64,000 nucleotides of DNA from Lutibacter sp. (GTDB lineage Bacteria; Bacteroidota; Bacteroidia; Flavobacteriales; Flavobacteriaceae), in assembly GCA_002733665.1 (NCBI GenBank), contig NVWM01000005.1, positions 43,727 through 107,726 of the forward strand, read 5' to 3'. A program made the position numbers and the translations under genes. Below, one piece after another: positions 7,562-16,838 of the stretch. The notes below the pieces were generated by a model. It had not been told where the DNA came from and did not search any database. It worked only from the letters and a program-made list of their open reading frames with translations. Numbering within the stretch: position 1 is the first letter of the stretch; every line of letters starts with the position of its first letter.

Positions 7562-9750
7562 TATTTTATACGTATTTTATGTGGAATAACTAAAGTAACT
7601 ATTGTTCCTTGCTCATTGTCTTTTTGTCGATCTTCAATAGTTACTGAACCTTTTATTTTTAAATCGTTAGATAGCATTTTTAATCGTTCAGAAGTTATGG
7701 TCGTTGCTAACGATTTTTTATGTCGATTTTTAGTTATTTTTTCAGAGTCAATACCAATACCGTTATCAGTAATGGTACAAATTATTTTTTTATTTATATA
7801 TGCTAAATAAACATCTATTTTTTTAACTTCTTTTTGGTCAACAAAAGCATGTTCTATAGCATTTTCTACAAACGGTTGTATAAGCATTGGTGGAATCTCA
7901 AACAGCGATTTATCTAATGTATCATCTACTTTAACAGTATATTTATAAGATTCACTTTCTAAATTTTGAAGCGCTAGGTAATTTTCGACTGCAGTCAATT
8001 CCTGATTTAGTGAAACCATTTTATCTCTTGAATTCTCTAAAATAATACGCAATAATTTTGAGAATTTAGAAAGATAAACAACTGACTTTTTACTTTCTTT
8101 ATTTAATATCATCCCTTGTAATACAGAAAGAGAATTAAAGATAAAATGAGGTGTCATTTGCGAACGCAATAACTTTTGCTCAATAATTATATTTTGAGTT
8201 TCAGATTTCACATTTCTAAATTTTAAATAGAATATAACACCTCCTAAAAGTATTGAAACAGCCAAAAAACCAATGATTGCCCATAAATAGTTCTGTTTAG
8301 ATTCTTCTAAATCTTTGTTTGTCGCTGTTACTGTTTTTGTCAATTGTAACTCTCTAATGCTTGCAGAATCTAATTGTTGCTTGTATTTGTATTCATACTC
8401 TAATTTCGTAATATTTTCAATATTTTCATTGTTGAAAAGACTGTCATTTAAAATTTTGAATTGTTGATGACTTTCAAATGCTTTTTTATAATTACTTGTT
8501 TTCTCATAAACAGTTGCTAGTATTCCTAAAGCCATTTTTTGCTGTGGCAAAAGTTCTAATTTTTTTGCTATTTTTTCCCCTTCTTGAGCATGATATAATG
8601 CTTTAGAATAATTTTCAAGTTCTACGTATGCCCTTGCCAAACCAATTTGAGCATGACAAGAAGAAATCTTGCTTTCAATAGATAAACTTAACTCTAAAGA
8701 GGTTTTATAATGTTTTAATGCCATTTTAGGCTGATTCATTAAAAGACGTAAATCTCCTAGTTGAAAATTTCCAGCGCTCAATTCTCCTTTATCATTAACT
8801 TCTTTGCTTATGCTCAAAGACTCAGTCATGAAATCTAATGCTTTGTCAAATTCTTTCAAATCTGCGTATACTGCTCCTACGTTAATTAAACAACTGGAAA
8901 TCTGATGCCTAATCCCTAATTCTCTATAGAGTTCTAATGATTCTTCCAAAAGCATAAGCGTCTTATCATACTGCTTCAATTCATAATAAACAGCACTCAT
9001 ATTATAAGTAGCAGTTGCAATACCATCTTTGTTATTATTTTTTCTATGAATATCGAGATTCTTATTAAAATATTTTAAAGCTTCTGTGTATTTGCCTTGG
9101 TTAAGGCAAATAATGCCCATATTATTTAAAACACCTAAGCCTTTTTTCTCTTCACCTAATTGTTCTCTAAGCGCATATGATTGTTTATAGAAATCAATCG
9201 CATCATCAAAATTTCCTTTAGAATAAGAGACACCTCCTATGTTATTTAACATAGAAGCCTGCTGTTTTAAATCTCCTTGTTTCCTACTATAATTCAAAAC
9301 TTTTGTATAATACGCTAATGCTTTATCATTATCATTGCTACGATATGCTGTAACACCCAAACTAATGTATGAAGAGTTAATACCCTTCAGATTGTTTATT
9401 TCTTCATATAGTTTAAGCGCTTTAAGGGCATTCTCTCCAGCCTTATCATATTCTGATTTTTTTCGATGTTGAATACCCAACCTTAAAAAACTTCTTGCTT
9501 CACCTTTTTTATAATTCAGTTTCTTTGCCAAACTATTTGCCTCTTGTGCTTTTTCTTCAGATTTTTTGAAGTCAAAACTAGTGTAACTGGCAGAAAGTGC
9601 ATTTAATAAATTTACTTTGGTAGTATCATCCTTTTTATGCAGTAGTAATTCGTTTTTTAAACTATCTATAACTTTTTCCTGTGAAAAAGTAAGTGTCTGT
9701 AATGACAACGAAAAGACTAAAACTAAAACTGATATTTTGAAGTTTCCCAT
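7561..9750 (-). CDS. TPR-containing sensor histidine kinase (LytS/YehU-type kinase domain)
   Basis: 729 residues. It has an N-terminal signal peptide or anchor (about 1-24), then about ten tetratricopeptide repeats (about 40-430) predicted to be periplasmic, a coiled region, one transmembrane helix (about 488-509) and a cytoplasmic kinase. The phospho-accepting His535 lies in QMTPHFIFNSL, the hallmark of the His_kinase/PF06580 group. The ATPase part has PFVENAIEHAF and TDNGIGID. TPR kinases of this type usually sense an unknown extracytoplasmic cue through protein contacts. It forms an operon with the LytTR regulator that overlaps its 3' end. Confidence 0.95.
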   Translation of the reverse strand: MGNFKISVLVLVFSLSLQTLTFSQEKVIDSLKNELLLHKKDDTTKVNLLNALSASYTSFDFKKSEEKAQEANSLAKKLNYKKGEARSFLRLGIQHRKKSEYDKAGENALKALKLYEEINNLKGINSSYISLGVTAYRSNDNDKALAYYTKVLNYSRKQGDLKQQASMLNNIGGVSYSKGNFDDAIDFYKQSYALREQLGEEKKGLGVLNNMGIICLNQGKYTEALKYFNKNLDIHRKNNNKDGIATATYNMSAVYYELKQYDKTLMLLEESLELYRELGIRHQISSCLINVGAVYADLKEFDKALDFMTESLSISKEVNDKGELSAGNFQLGDLRLLMNQPKMALKHYKTSLELSLSIESKISSCHAQIGLARAYVELENYSKALYHAQEGEKIAKKLELLPQQKMALGILATVYEKTSNYKKAFESHQQFKILNDSLFNNENIENITKLEYEYKYKQQLDSASIRELQLTKTVTATNKDLEESKQNYLWAIIGFLAVSILLGGVIFYLKFRNVKSETQNIIIEQKLLRSQMTPHFIFNSLSVLQGMILNKESKKSVVYLSKFSKLLRIILENSRDKMVSLNQELTAVENYLALQNLESESYKYTVKVDDTLDKSLFEIPPMLIQPFVENAIEHAFVDQKEVKKIDVYLAYINKKIICTITDNGIGIDSEKITKNRHKKSLATTITSERLKMLSNDLKIKGSVTIEDRQKDNEQGTIVTLVIPHKIRIK

Positions 9751-10057
9751 AAAGAATTCATAGTTTTTATTTATATAGACGGTAATTTTTTATTTCTATT
9801 TTAAAACAGTCACATAGTATGCTAATTAACGATTTAATTATGTAAATCAAAATATTATTAACGATCAATAATTTTCTAATTATTAGAATAATTAAGTAAA
9901 CAAAGCAAAATATAACTATAATTCACAATCATAAATAGGAAATCTCTTTTTGATAGGGTTCAAGCAATATTCGTAGGAGTTGAATCAATATTCGTTTTGT
10001 AGCACTTTTGTTATTTTCTTTGACACTCAAGAACACTTCGCATTTCTCGTTGATTGA
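9751..10057. other. Intergenic region without a recognisable gene
   Basis: This AT-rich stretch lies between the kinase gene and the thiE-like remnant. It contains a short direct repeat (caatattcgt, twice near 9965-9998) but no open frame with a recognisable product and no clear promoter element. It may be degraded sequence at the edge of the accessory island. Confidence 0.4.
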
Positions 10058-10321
10058 AATCTTTTTTATGCTACACCTACAGACAGTCTAACTACCGTTT
10101 TAGACCTTAACGGCTATACTGCAATTACCGAAGCCTTAAAAACCCAAACACCAATTATGGGTGCTGGTGGCATCACTACAAAAGATGTTAAAAGTATCTT
10201 AGAAACTGGTATTGCTGGTCTTGCGGTAGCTGATGAAATTACAAGCGATTTTAATGTGATTAGAATCTTTAACAAATTGCTAAACGCATCTGCTACAGCA
10301 GAAAAAAGACATACATTTTAA
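10058..10321 (+). pseudogene. 3' remnant of a thiE-like gene (thiamine phosphate synthase), copy A
   Basis: Reading + strand from a stop at 10055, the frame encodes about 87 residues ending in TAA at 10319-10321. It contains LDLNGYTAI, TPIMGAGGIT, GIAGLAVADEI and a tail ending AEKRHTF. The order (Gly-Tyr after a Leu-rich strand, GGIT phosphate-binding loop, GIAGxAV strand) matches the C-terminal third of ThiE, a TIM-barrel enzyme joining HMP-PP and THZ-P. The N-terminal two thirds, including substrate-binding residues, are missing, so this is a gene remnant. The ThiE assignment rests on motif memory only. Confidence 0.6.
10247..10321 (+). repeat. 75-bp thiE-end direct repeat, copy A
   Basis: A 75-base segment beginning gattttaatgtgattaga and ending at the stop codon. 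It is repeated in the same orientation at 11040-11114 with five base differences, four of them synonymous. The two copies flank the 164-residue secreted-protein gene. Confidence 0.85.
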
Positions 10322-10423
10322 AACGCTTTGAAGCCGATTTTGTGGAATACGCTCTAAATTCCCATTGTGTAGCATAGTGTTAAGTGAGTACTATTAAAAA
10401 CAGATAATTTTTAGTTACTACCT

Positions 10424-10918
10424 TTAGTCTAAAAACTTAAAACTTCTTGCCATTTTCAATCCATCTTTTTTATTTTTATTGTAACAATAAAGGGTTGCTT
10501 CGTATGCTTCATTTATAGCTTCATTCTTAATAAATATGATATAAACAGGTGTAATTTCATCAGCAAATCTATCATAAGCCAATACATAATATCCATTTTC
10601 AATAAATGGCAATTTCCCTCCATCTTCAACATCTGTAAAACCAAGTTGTTTAGCAATTAGTGTAGTCGCTTCTTTAATATCATTACTATAATCTTGTGTA
10701 TCTATTTTAAATAACTCTATATCTATAGCATAATTTTCATCATCACTGTTTTTTATTTTATTGTGGTAACCAAGTACATTATCACTTCCTGTATCGTATT
10801 TTTTAAAAATTACGGTTGTTTCAAAACTAAGTTCAATAGCATCTACAGTTATTGTATGCTGAGCCATTAAAAATAAAGAGAAAAATAGTGCAAACCCTGT
10901 TATATAAGTTGTTTTCAT
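10424..10918 (-). CDS. Secreted protein of unknown function
   Basis: 164 residues with a signal peptide of about 19 residues (FALFFSLFLMAQ) and no lipobox, so the product is probably periplasmic or exported. The mature part is acidic, with YYVLAYDRF and a C-terminal GLKMARSFKFLD. It stands alone between the two direct-repeat copies of a thiE-like 3' end, which suggests it is cargo of an integration or duplication event. No family is recognised. Confidence 0.7.
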   Translation of the reverse strand: MKTTYITGFALFFSLFLMAQHTITVDAIELSFETTVIFKKYDTGSDNVLGYHNKIKNSDDENYAIDIELFKIDTQDYSNDIKEATTLIAKQLGFTDVEDGGKLPFIENGYYVLAYDRFADEITPVYIIFIKNEAINEAYEATLYCYNKNKKDGLKMARSFKFLD

Positions 10919-11039
10919 GATTGTTATGATTAGTTAAATTCCAACGCTAAAATAGAAAATATATAACGTTTAGTTACCACAAGTTGATGACTATTTTGTA
11001 TTCATTATGGACTAAAAGACTTAGAGTTATAGAGTCTTC

Positions 11040-11114
11040 GATTTTAATGTGATTAGAATCTTTAACAAATTGCTAAACGCTTCTCCTACTGCAGAAAAAA
11101 GGCATACGTTTTAA
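11040..11114 (+). pseudogene. 75-bp thiE-like 3' end, copy B
   Basis: This encodes 24 residues (DFNVIRIFNKLLNASPTAEK then RHTF and a stop at 11112-11114). It is the same 3' end as copy A but with five substitutions, four silent and one Ala to Pro. The silent-site bias means the two ends diverged while they were still translated, so they probably come from different functional alleles or paralogues rather than a recent local duplication. No coding sequence continues upstream. It lies 20 bases from the end of the response regulator gene. Confidence 0.65.
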
Positions 11115-11134
11115 AAATAGTTCCTTTAGGGGAT

Positions 11135-12223
11135 TTAAAATAAATCTTTTATTAATTCATCGCTATCAAAATCAGGAGATCCTTGTCTAGAATAATAACT
11201 TGAATATCTTGATATTACATCTTTTAGAAAAGGGTTTGATATTGTTGCTATTCTTAAAATATGTTTTTGTTCTATCCTTTCTTCTAAATCAGTATCAGAA
11301 ATAGTATATTTATCTTGGAAATCGATTATACCTCCTTCGATAGATCCAGCTTTAGGAATGAAATGATATCTTGGTATTTTATTATCAATAATTTGTTTAA
11401 ACTTCCCCATTTTAGTTTTACTCATTCCTGAATTGCCATATTCAGAGTCTACTTCTGTTGGACTTAAAATTCGTAAAGTTAAAATTTTATCTGCTTTTCT
11501 AGTACCATTTTTTTTATCTATATCACAAGCAGGAGTTAAAATCACACAGCGCTCACTTCTATCAGTAATCAATATATCACCAGTAAAAATATTTTTCTTA
11601 ACAGGTTCTGTTATATAGAACTCAGCAGGATGATACTTTTCTAAACCTCCTGTACTGCTTAGATCCAAATATTCCTGCATATGAGAAAGAGTATATCGCA
11701 AAAGTGATTTCTCTTTCTCTTCGTCACTCCTTTTATCATCTTCCCATAAATCAACTGAGTTTGATAGGTGAAGCCAAAAGATATCATGCAAATATTTTTC
11801 TATTTGTCCTCTCTTACCAATAATTTTCGTAATTCCTGTTCTAACTGTTTTTTCAATTTCTTCTAAAACTAGATAAAAATTTGAATCATCTTCACCTTTT
11901 ACACGAATTTTAAAAAAAGCATTTTGAGTATCAGCTTCTTCTTCAATAATCTCTGGATTACCTGTAATTACATATGATATATAACGCAAGTTAGTTTTAA
12001 TACTTTCTAAAATAAGCCTACCTTTATATTCTAATGTTTCATCAAGTTTTAAATCTATTATAACAGCGTCGAAATTTTCACCTAAACGAGATTTAGCTTC
12101 TTCAAAATTTATTGCTAATTCATATGTAACTTCAAGATTCGAGGCTTCCATATTATATAAGACAATTTGTTTTTCATAGCTATCTCTTATGTCTTTGTCA
12201 TCTTCAATAATTAGTATATGCAT
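11135..12223 (-). CDS. Response regulator with unrecognised C-terminal domain, partner of the GHKL kinase
   Basis: 362 residues. The N-terminal receiver-like domain (about 1-130) has the acidic cluster IIEDD (Glu7, Asp8, Asp9) and the phospho-acceptor Asp57 in VIIDLKL; the usual Lys is in the NAFFKIRVKG region. The C-terminal part (about 135-362) is not a known DNA-binding domain. It has a helical stretch with IFWLHLSNSVDLW, then a beta-rich part with FTGDILIT and CVILTPACDI (Cys226, Cys233). The gene is 4 bases after the kinase and is the third gene of the methyltransferase cassette. I infer that phosphorylation by the kinase switches this output domain. Its activity is unknown; an effector role is possible. 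Confidence 0.85.
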   Translation of the reverse strand: MHILIIEDDKDIRDSYEKQIVLYNMEASNLEVTYELAINFEEAKSRLGENFDAVIIDLKLDETLEYKGRLILESIKTNLRYISYVITGNPEIIEEEADTQNAFFKIRVKGEDDSNFYLVLEEIEKTVRTGITKIIGKRGQIEKYLHDIFWLHLSNSVDLWEDDKRSDEEKEKSLLRYTLSHMQEYLDLSSTGGLEKYHPAEFYITEPVKKNIFTGDILITDRSERCVILTPACDIDKKNGTRKADKILTLRILSPTEVDSEYGNSGMSKTKMGKFKQIIDNKIPRYHFIPKAGSIEGGIIDFQDKYTISDTDLEERIEQKHILRIATISNPFLKDVISRYSSYYSRQGSPDFDSDELIKDLF

Positions 12224-12227
12224 AAAA

Positions 12228-14474
12228 CTATATAGTATTAATTTCTAATTGGAAGTAAACACCTTGATTACTTTCTAAGGCTTTTAACTCTCCATTTAAT
12301 CTTTCAGCGGCTTCTCCTGCAATTGCTAAACCCAATCCAGTTCCATCAAGTTTCTTTGAGTAACCTGGTTCAAAAATTATTTCACTTTCAATTTCACTTT
12401 TATTTAATCCAGGACCATTATCTTCAAAATCTATTATCAATGAATCATCATCTTTTCTAACATTTATTTTTATAAATTTATCTTTTACTTCGGATAAATT
12501 TAACCAATAAATACTATTCTCAATAAGATTCGCTAAAGCAATATATAAATCATTACTCCATCCATAAAGAGTTAACGAATCATCACATTCCAATTTAAAT
12601 TCAATTCCATCTTCTTTCATAGATCTTTTAAAAATTGCAACTGCATCAGAAATACTATCTTTAACTTTAAAGTCTTTCTTTATTCCTCTACTTTGGCTTG
12701 CTAGAGGATTAATTCTTCTAAATAACTCGGCTATTAAAGTACTATGCTTTTGAAAACCATCTAAACCGAGTGATATATCTTCTATTAATTCTTCATCTTT
12801 ACTTGATTTGTAGTGCTTGATATAGCGTTTAAGGGCTGGACCTTCATTCCTAAAAAAATGAATAGATTTTCTTCCTTCATGTAAAATGAAAGAAACTATT
12901 TTACCAAGAGTAGCTTGACCTTGATAAACAGCTATAGTTTTTTGAATATCTACCAGAAGTTTAGTTTTTTTATCTTCTTCATTTTTTATTATTTGTGCAA
13001 TCTCCTTTATACTTTCTTCTTCTATCTTAAATTCACTAAGCCTATCTCTAATAGAACTTTGAAGTGATGAAAAACTAAATAAATCATTTAAATTTTGTTC
13101 TACACTAGTTCTGCCATTTCTACTTTTTTGAGTTTTTTCTCTATATATAAGTCTTCTAAGTTCTAATTCCCGAAGTGCTTTTTTACAAATTTCTTTGAGT
13201 CCAAAATAATATTCATTTTCCTTTAACCCATCTCTAGCACTCTTTTCTTCAAGATTTGATTGTTCCTCTGATTCAATTGTTATAAATCCAACCACTTGAT
13301 TATTACTTACTTTTAAAGTAAACTGCTGAACTCTATCTTTATCTAAATCTAACCAATCAATTCCACCATTCCCATACGGTCTAACTCGAAAGTCATTTCT
13401 GTAAACATTTACTCCATAGACTTCATTCAAAAGTCTTTTTGCCATATTTTTTCCAGCAAATTTCTTGGAAATAGGATCAATTAACCCTTTGTTTATAAGA
13501 TTATCTATTGCTTCTGGCTCTCTATCAAAAACACGAAAATCAACAGTTATTTTTCCGCAAAATTTGCCATCGCCTTCAATTTTAAATCTTGTGTTTATTT
13601 TTTCTTCTTGTTTTAATTCATCTACATTATTTTCATAAACAAGTTCTGCATTTCCTTTTATATCAATACTTCCACTAACTCTATAATCATATAGTTTTAT
13701 TATTGGATATGGTTTTATTTTAAATTCAAAATTGTTTAAATCTTCAAAAGGTGAATCAAGAAATGATAAGTTAATTTTAAAATCTTGCTTTTCTTGTTCC
13801 AGAAAAGGAGAAATTAATTTTTTTAGTTCATTCTCTAAAGTTTCTATTTTACTCCTTGTCCAATATGATAATTTAGAATCCTTAATTATATTGATTTTAG
13901 TTTCTATTTGACCATCCTCATTTTCTTCTTCTATTTCTTCTTCAATGACCTCATCAATAGCTATTATTTCAATGAAAGTTCCTGGTTTATTTTTTGTTTT
14001 TCTTCGTTCTACTAATAATTCAATATTTTCCAAATACTCATCAGTATTAAAAATTCTCCAGTCTATTACTGCTGTTGAAGTTTCTCCACTTGAATCAGTT
14101 GTTTGCAATGTCATTTCCTGTCCTAATATTGAGGCAGCAAAACGACCAATTCCTTTTCTTCCTTGAAAAACTCTACCGTCTGGACTTTTTTTCCTTTTAA
14201 GTTTATCATTAGTGGCAGGAACTAGCCACTTATTTATAACTGTATCGAAACTCATCCCATGACCTGTATCTTCAATCCTAATCTTTATAGCTGGAATATT
14301 TTCGATAGTGGCATATTCAAAAATCACATCTACTTTCTTTGCGTCAGCATCATATGAGTTTTTTACTAACTCAACAAGAGCTGAGTATGAATCCCCTATC
14401 AAATCACTACCAATTGTGTGAATTAATCTTGCTGCTGGTCTAATTTTATAAATCCCGTTATTTTCTTCAGTCAT
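12228..14474 (-). CDS. Double-GHKL ATPase / sensor histidine kinase of a methyltransferase cassette
   Basis: 748 residues, no membrane segment. The N-terminal GHKL ATPase resembles MutL/Hsp90/MORC, with ELVKNSYDADA (about 35-45), EDTGHGM (about 68-74) and GRKGIGRFAAS (about 105-115). A second ATPase at the C-terminus is of histidine-kinase type, with NLIENSIYW (about 649-657), DNGPGL (685-690) and GTGLGL (711-716). It is preceded by a helical region with a likely phospho-acceptor His532 in ILHEGRK. GHL ATPases next to DNA methyltransferases are known from MORC-like restriction-modification systems. A cytoplasmic kinase with such a sensor domain suggests detection of an intracellular signal, possibly DNA state. 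The start codon directly follows the methyltransferase stop, so the genes are translationally linked. Confidence 0.85.
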   Translation of the reverse strand: MTEENNGIYKIRPAARLIHTIGSDLIGDSYSALVELVKNSYDADAKKVDVIFEYATIENIPAIKIRIEDTGHGMSFDTVINKWLVPATNDKLKRKKSPDGRVFQGRKGIGRFAASILGQEMTLQTTDSSGETSTAVIDWRIFNTDEYLENIELLVERRKTKNKPGTFIEIIAIDEVIEEEIEEENEDGQIETKINIIKDSKLSYWTRSKIETLENELKKLISPFLEQEKQDFKINLSFLDSPFEDLNNFEFKIKPYPIIKLYDYRVSGSIDIKGNAELVYENNVDELKQEEKINTRFKIEGDGKFCGKITVDFRVFDREPEAIDNLINKGLIDPISKKFAGKNMAKRLLNEVYGVNVYRNDFRVRPYGNGGIDWLDLDKDRVQQFTLKVSNNQVVGFITIESEEQSNLEEKSARDGLKENEYYFGLKEICKKALRELELRRLIYREKTQKSRNGRTSVEQNLNDLFSFSSLQSSIRDRLSEFKIEEESIKEIAQIIKNEEDKKTKLLVDIQKTIAVYQGQATLGKIVSFILHEGRKSIHFFRNEGPALKRYIKHYKSSKDEELIEDISLGLDGFQKHSTLIAELFRRINPLASQSRGIKKDFKVKDSISDAVAIFKRSMKEDGIEFKLECDDSLTLYGWSNDLYIALANLIENSIYWLNLSEVKDKFIKINVRKDDDSLIIDFEDNGPGLNKSEIESEIIFEPGYSKKLDGTGLGLAIAGEAAERLNGELKALESNQGVYFQLEINTI

Positions 14475-15695
14475 TTATATATTAATTAAAATTTTATTTG
14501 CTATTTCTTTAGCCATAAGAGGAGGAACGGCATTTCCAATCTGTTTAAAAGCAGCAGTTCTTCCGCCTTCAAAAAAGAAATCATCAGAAAACGATTGAAT
14601 TCTTGCCGCTTCTCGTACAGATAATGAACGAACTTGTTTAGTGTCAGGATATATATAATGATGTCCATCCTTTGCTATATGTGCTACCATTGTATGTGAA
14701 TATCCATTTAAGTCAACTACTTTGTATCTGTCTAAAAATGATTTTTGATTTTTATGAGTTTTCAAATCTTCTGGCAAATCAGGATATTTGAGACGCTCTT
14801 CATTTTTTAACCATTTTTTAATTGCAATTTTATAAATAGCTAAATCTCTATCATTATGAGGTCTGGCGATGTGTTGTGTAACAAAATCAACACCATTTCT
14901 AAGTTCGAATTTCTTTAAGTATTCTGAACAGTCAGTTTTATATTTAGTTAAATTATTTTGCTCTCCTGGTTTTAATTTTTTCAAATCATTAAGTAAATCA
15001 ATTACCTTCCAATCTTTATTTTCTTTCTCAAATTCTGGATAACTAAAACCACTGTTTTTTTGCCAACCAATTAAAATAATTCTTTTTCTTTTTTGAAGTA
15101 CTCCAAAATCTGCTGAGTTTTGAATTGTAAAGTCTAATTCATATCCTATTCGTTTAAAATACGTGCGCATATTTTTGAAATATTTGCCATCATCAGCGGT
15201 AACCAATCCCATTACATTTTCAAAAACAAAAACTTTTGGATTATAATTCTTCAGAAACTTTGCATATTCTTTATATAAATGATTCCTTGGGTCATTTTTC
15301 ATTCCATCTTTGTCTCTAGCTCTACCTACAAGAGAATATGCTTGACAAGGTGGACCTCCAACAATTAAATCTATTTCTTTATTCCCTGCTAATTCATCTA
15401 TCTTTTTAAAAATTAAATCATTGTTTTCACCACCAATACCAATATTTAAAACCGAATCAGATAAAAGTTTATCTCCAAATTTTGATATATAATCTTCCCT
15501 AGAAAATTTCCCTAAAAGATAATCATAATAATTACCTAGTTTGTTTTCCTCTTTAAGTTTATGATAAACTAATCGAGTTTCTAAAGTATTACACGCATGA
15601 GAATCAATCTCAACATGTGCTATGGGATTAAATCCAGCTTTAATAAAGCCTTCTGAAAGTCCACCTGCACCTGAAAATAAATCTATAAAGTTCAT
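14475..15695 (-). CDS. DNA (cytosine-5-)-methyltransferase
   Basis: 406 residues with all core C5-methyltransferase motifs. Motif I is FIDLFSGAGGLSEGF (AdoMet binding), motif IV is GGPPCQAYS with the catalytic Cys, motif VI is FENVMGL, motif VIII is QKRKRIILIG, then a target-recognition region of about 150 residues, then motif IX (SVREAARIQSF) and motif X (QIGNAVPPLMAKEIA). It transfers a methyl group from AdoMet to C5 of cytosine in a specific DNA site. It is first in the three-gene cassette with the GHKL kinase and response regulator. No cognate restriction nuclease is visible within several kilobases, so it may label self-DNA for the two-component partners or act as an orphan. Confidence 0.95.
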   Translation of the reverse strand: MNFIDLFSGAGGLSEGFIKAGFNPIAHVEIDSHACNTLETRLVYHKLKEENKLGNYYDYLLGKFSREDYISKFGDKLLSDSVLNIGIGGENNDLIFKKIDELAGNKEIDLIVGGPPCQAYSLVGRARDKDGMKNDPRNHLYKEYAKFLKNYNPKVFVFENVMGLVTADDGKYFKNMRTYFKRIGYELDFTIQNSADFGVLQKRKRIILIGWQKNSGFSYPEFEKENKDWKVIDLLNDLKKLKPGEQNNLTKYKTDCSEYLKKFELRNGVDFVTQHIARPHNDRDLAIYKIAIKKWLKNEERLKYPDLPEDLKTHKNQKSFLDRYKVVDLNGYSHTMVAHIAKDGHHYIYPDTKQVRSLSVREAARIQSFSDDFFFEGGRTAAFKQIGNAVPPLMAKEIANKILINI

Positions 15696-15900
15696 AATTT
15701 AAAAATACCCTATTATTTCAAATTGACCAACAATATAATTGTCTGACTGTCAATTATTTGATTTTAATTTTATTTTAGTTACCTATAATATTGTCATTTT
15801 TTACACATTTACTCACACCAAATTAATGATGTATCTTTAATGTGTTTAAATTTTACTTATTCATGCTGTGAATTTAAAAAATCATTTTTCCATGTAAAAG

Positions 15901-15937
15901 AGGGAAAACCCTCTAAATATTTAAGGGTTTTTCCCTT
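15901..15937. terminator. Inverted repeat, possible bidirectional terminator
   Basis: The arm agggaaaaccct pairs with agggtttttccct after an AT spacer, with one extra T. It lies about 200 bases upstream of the methyltransferase start and could insulate the cassette from the gene at 16038. Confidence 0.45.
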
Positions 15938-15952
15938 ATTTTAATGCATCAC

Positions 15953-15986
15953 AAAAAAAAAGCAATCCCAATAAAGAGATTGCCTT
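15953..15986 (-). terminator. Rho-independent terminator of the 266-residue protein gene
   Basis: Read on the - strand, a GCAATC/GATTGC stem is followed by nine T residues. It starts about 50 bases after the stop codon of the gene at 16038-16838. Confidence 0.75.
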
Positions 15987-16037
15987 TCCGCTATACAAGG
16001 TTTTACCTAAAAACCTTATGTTGTTCACCAATCCTAC

Positions 16038-16838
16038 TTAGCCTACTGCATCTATACGCATTGAATTGTCAGAGGCAAGTTCATAGAACTGGGCATTTAT
16101 CTCTTGGTAAAAAATAATACCAATAGCACTTATCACTGCAACGGTTGCTGGCAGTGTTGCTGCAAAACCTAAATCCACCGTTAGCGTAGTGTCCGCTCCT
16201 ACCATTCCTCCCAAAGGAATCTCGGCACTCACAGCAATGCCACTGGTTTCGTTCTCGGCTTCGTTCACAGGTTCAAACGCTTTTAAACTGCTGTTATAGG
16301 TATAATCACTCAACACCGTTGTGTTGAGCGCCAGTCTAAAATGTGTCGCACCTTCTGGTGGGTTAATGAAATTGTCGGTACTAAAATCTACAACCGTCCA
16401 TGTGGCGATGCTCCTATTGGCGTCCAACGTTGGCGAGACATAAGGAGGATAAAATATAGCGTCCAAAGACGCGCTTAGATTAAATTCAAATCCTTCCAAC
16501 AGCACTTTGTTAGGCAGAAATTCAAAACTCCGTTCTCCTCTTGCTCCTGGTCCTACGGAGTTCACACGTTTCATAATTTTTACAATTCTACCTACGGTAT
16601 TGCTTCCGCCCATTATTTTGATAAGGCTTGCAAATCCTATTCGCAATGCCTTGCCTATGGTTGCAGATGCACCAAATTCTGACATATTCTCTCGAGTACG
16701 CTTAAACGCTGGGTCAGATTCAATGCGATTTTTATCTACACCTCCTGTGGTTTTTACGAATGATTCTCCATCTCGTTTATAAAAAGTCAAGCCTCCTAAC
16801 GATCCTTCTAACTTAATAAATCCTTTTTGCTTTGCCAT
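16038..16838 (-). CDS. Bacteroidota-specific hypothetical protein
   Basis: 266 residues, no signal peptide. The conserved-looking N-terminus (MAKQKGFIKLEGSLGGLTFY, then GGVDKNRIESDPAFKRTREN) resembles a family often seen in Bacteroidota genomes without known function. The C-terminal half is Ala/Thr/Val-rich with low charge (AEIPLGGMVGADTTLTV, FAATLPATVAVISAIG). Base composition looks richer in G+C than the neighbours. It has its own terminator and stands alone between the methyltransferase cassette and a TPR protein, so it may be horizontally acquired. No function is assigned. Confidence 0.75.
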   Translation of the reverse strand: MAKQKGFIKLEGSLGGLTFYKRDGESFVKTTGGVDKNRIESDPAFKRTRENMSEFGASATIGKALRIGFASLIKIMGGSNTVGRIVKIMKRVNSVGPGARGERSFEFLPNKVLLEGFEFNLSASLDAIFYPPYVSPTLDANRSIATWTVVDFSTDNFINPPEGATHFRLALNTTVLSDYTYNSSLKAFEPVNEAENETSGIAVSAEIPLGGMVGADTTLTVDLGFAATLPATVAVISAIGIIFYQEINAQFYELASDNSMRIDAVG

